Assembly (NCBI RefSeq): GCF_049801055.1
Contig: NZ_JBNAGF010000002.1
Location: 124,001 to 188,000, forward strand
Length of the DNA stretch: 64,000 nucleotides
DNA from: JBNAGF01 sp049801055
GTDB lineage: Bacteria; Pseudomonadota; Alphaproteobacteria; Rhodobacterales; Rhodobacteraceae
Direction: 5' to 3'
Shown here in pieces: positions 63,264 to 64,000 of the stretch. Made by a program: the position numbers and the translations under genes. The notes under the pieces were generated by a model. That model ran no database searches, was not told where the DNA came from, and saw only the letters and a program-made list of their open reading frames with translations. Positions within the stretch are counted from its first letter, which is position 1. Every line of letters starts with the position of its first letter.

Positions 63264-64000
63264 ATGCCCGTCGTCAACCGAATTGCCGAATTCGCCAGTG
63301 ACATGGCCCAGTGGCGCCAGCACCTGCATACAATCCCCGAGCTCGGACTCGACTGCCACGAAACATCCGCATTTGTCACCGAACGGTTGCGTGAATTCGG
63401 GGTGGACGAGATTCACAATGGGTTTGCCCGCACCGGACTGGTTGCAATCATCAAAGGGCAGGGCGACGGGCCCACGATCGGGTTGCGTGCAGATATGGAC
63501 GGCCTGCCAATCGAAGAGGAGACGGGGCTGGCCTACGCCTCGAAGACGCCGGGCAAGATGCATGCTTGCGGCCATGACGGGCACACAACAATGCTGCTGG
63601 GTGCAGCCCGCTATCTGGCTGAAACACGCAAATTCTCGGGGCGCGTGGCCTTGATCTTTCAACCCGCCGAAGAGCAGGGAGCCGGGGCAGAGGTCATGGT
63701 GGACGAGGGCATCATGGACACGTTCGATATTTCACAGGTCTATGCGCTCCACAACGCGCCGGGATTTGAGCCAGGCGGTTTCTTTACCACGCCCGGGCCC
63801 CTGATGGCGGCGGTCGATACGTTCCACGTGGATATTCAGGGGGTAGGTGGCCACGGGGCCATGCCCCATGAGACCCGAGACCCGGTAATGGCGGCCTGCG
63901 GCGTTGCACAGGCGTTTCAAACGATCGTCAGCCGCAACAACTATGCACTCGATGATCTTGTCGTTTCGGTGACCCAGATTCATACCGGCACGGTCGACAA
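63264..64000 (+). CDS. M20-family amidohydrolase, N-terminal part, cut by window end
   Basis: The frame is open from the ATG at 63264 to the last base (245 codons visible). It shows MAQWRQHLHTIPELGL, GLRADMDGLPIEEETGLAYA, the metal-binding KMHACGHDGHTTMLLGAARY and VALIFQPAEEQGAGAEVMV. The dimerisation domain then starts with VDIQGVGGHGAMPHETRDPV. This is the hippurate hydrolase/aminoacylase-like group that deacylates N-acyl amino acids. It is divergent from mazG, with 66 bp between starts. Confidence 0.93.
   Translation, partial: MPVVNRIAEFASDMAQWRQHLHTIPELGLDCHETSAFVTERLREFGVDEIHNGFARTGLVAIIKGQGDGPTIGLRADMDGLPIEEETGLAYASKTPGKMHACGHDGHTTMLLGAARYLAETRKFSGRVALIFQPAEEQGAGAEVMVDEGIMDTFDISQVYALHNAPGFEPGGFFTTPGPLMAAVDTFHVDIQGVGGHGAMPHETRDPVMAACGVAQAFQTIVSRNNYALDDLVVSVTQIHTGTVD

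Overview
This 64 kb window looks like an ordinary chromosomal segment of an alphaproteobacterium of the order Rhodobacterales, most likely the marine roseobacter group. The reasons are gene content and order: rpmF-plsX-fabH-ihfA-merR downstream of a yceD-type gene and opposite a bamE-type lipoprotein; argS-SPOR-nagZ-scpA-scpB; an Fcb/TakP-type TRAP transporter; long-form dCTP deaminase; DksA without its zinc cysteines; DUF6778, DUF2852, DUF2927 and RSP_2648-like PIN proteins. Base composition is high-GC and even. I see no insertion sequence, prophage, CRISPR array, rRNA or obvious island; the only tRNA is tRNA-Pro(GGG).

Layout. 1-3.0 kb: the C-terminal part of an amidase (cut by the window edge), a DUF2189 membrane protein and an XRE-type regulator. 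3.0-5.7 kb: the ilvIH operon on the minus strand, preceded by what looks like a complete transcription attenuator (promoter, 15-codon leader peptide with a Leu-Val-Val-Ile-Val run, antiterminator, intrinsic terminator). 6.0-12.9 kb: a Cache-domain histidine kinase and NarL-type response regulator divergent from a three-gene TRAP transporter that ends in a strong terminator. 13-15.3 kb: bpt, an RDD protein, a DUF2852 protein, and an unlisted 48-residue membrane protein, the last two separated by two copies of one 19-bp palindrome. 15.3-22.2 kb: YbaK-type deacylase, an NTF2-like protein, glnE, a small protein, a DUF6778 lipoprotein, a 23S rRNA-type methyltransferase and a PIN protein. 22.3-27.3 kb: M48 protease, a tiny lipoprotein, then a minus-strand block of MoxR ATPase, DUF2927 lipoprotein, 55-residue membrane protein and CoxE-type VWA protein.

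27.7-44 kb is mostly housekeeping: dksA, an FAD monooxygenase, xth, erpA, dgt, argS, a SPOR protein, nagZ, scpA, scpB, dcd, tRNA-Pro, merR-type regulator, ihfA, fabH, plsX, rpmF, yceD, bamE. 44-64 kb carries an OlsB/GlsB-like acyltransferase, an ABC-F ATPase, an SDR, tyrS, anmK, a cupin, selO, an EEP nuclease-fold protein, a Hint-domain protein, a Fur/Mur-type regulator, a DMT exporter, eno, two GNAT proteins, DUF1330, a type II HAD, a nucleoside hydrolase, a sulfotransferase-like protein, mazG and the start of an M20 amidohydrolase (cut by the window edge).

Functional threads: branched-chain amino acid synthesis under ribosome-mediated attenuation; a solute-sensing two-component system beside the transporter it may control; peptidoglycan recycling (nagZ, anmK); nucleotide-pool hygiene (dgt, dcd, mazG); chromosome segregation (scpAB); fatty acid and phospholipid initiation (plsX, fabH). 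The signals most worth following are the ilvIH attenuator, the paired palindromes at 14.9 kb and the MoxR/VWA block. I found no evidence for an unknown defence or mobile system.
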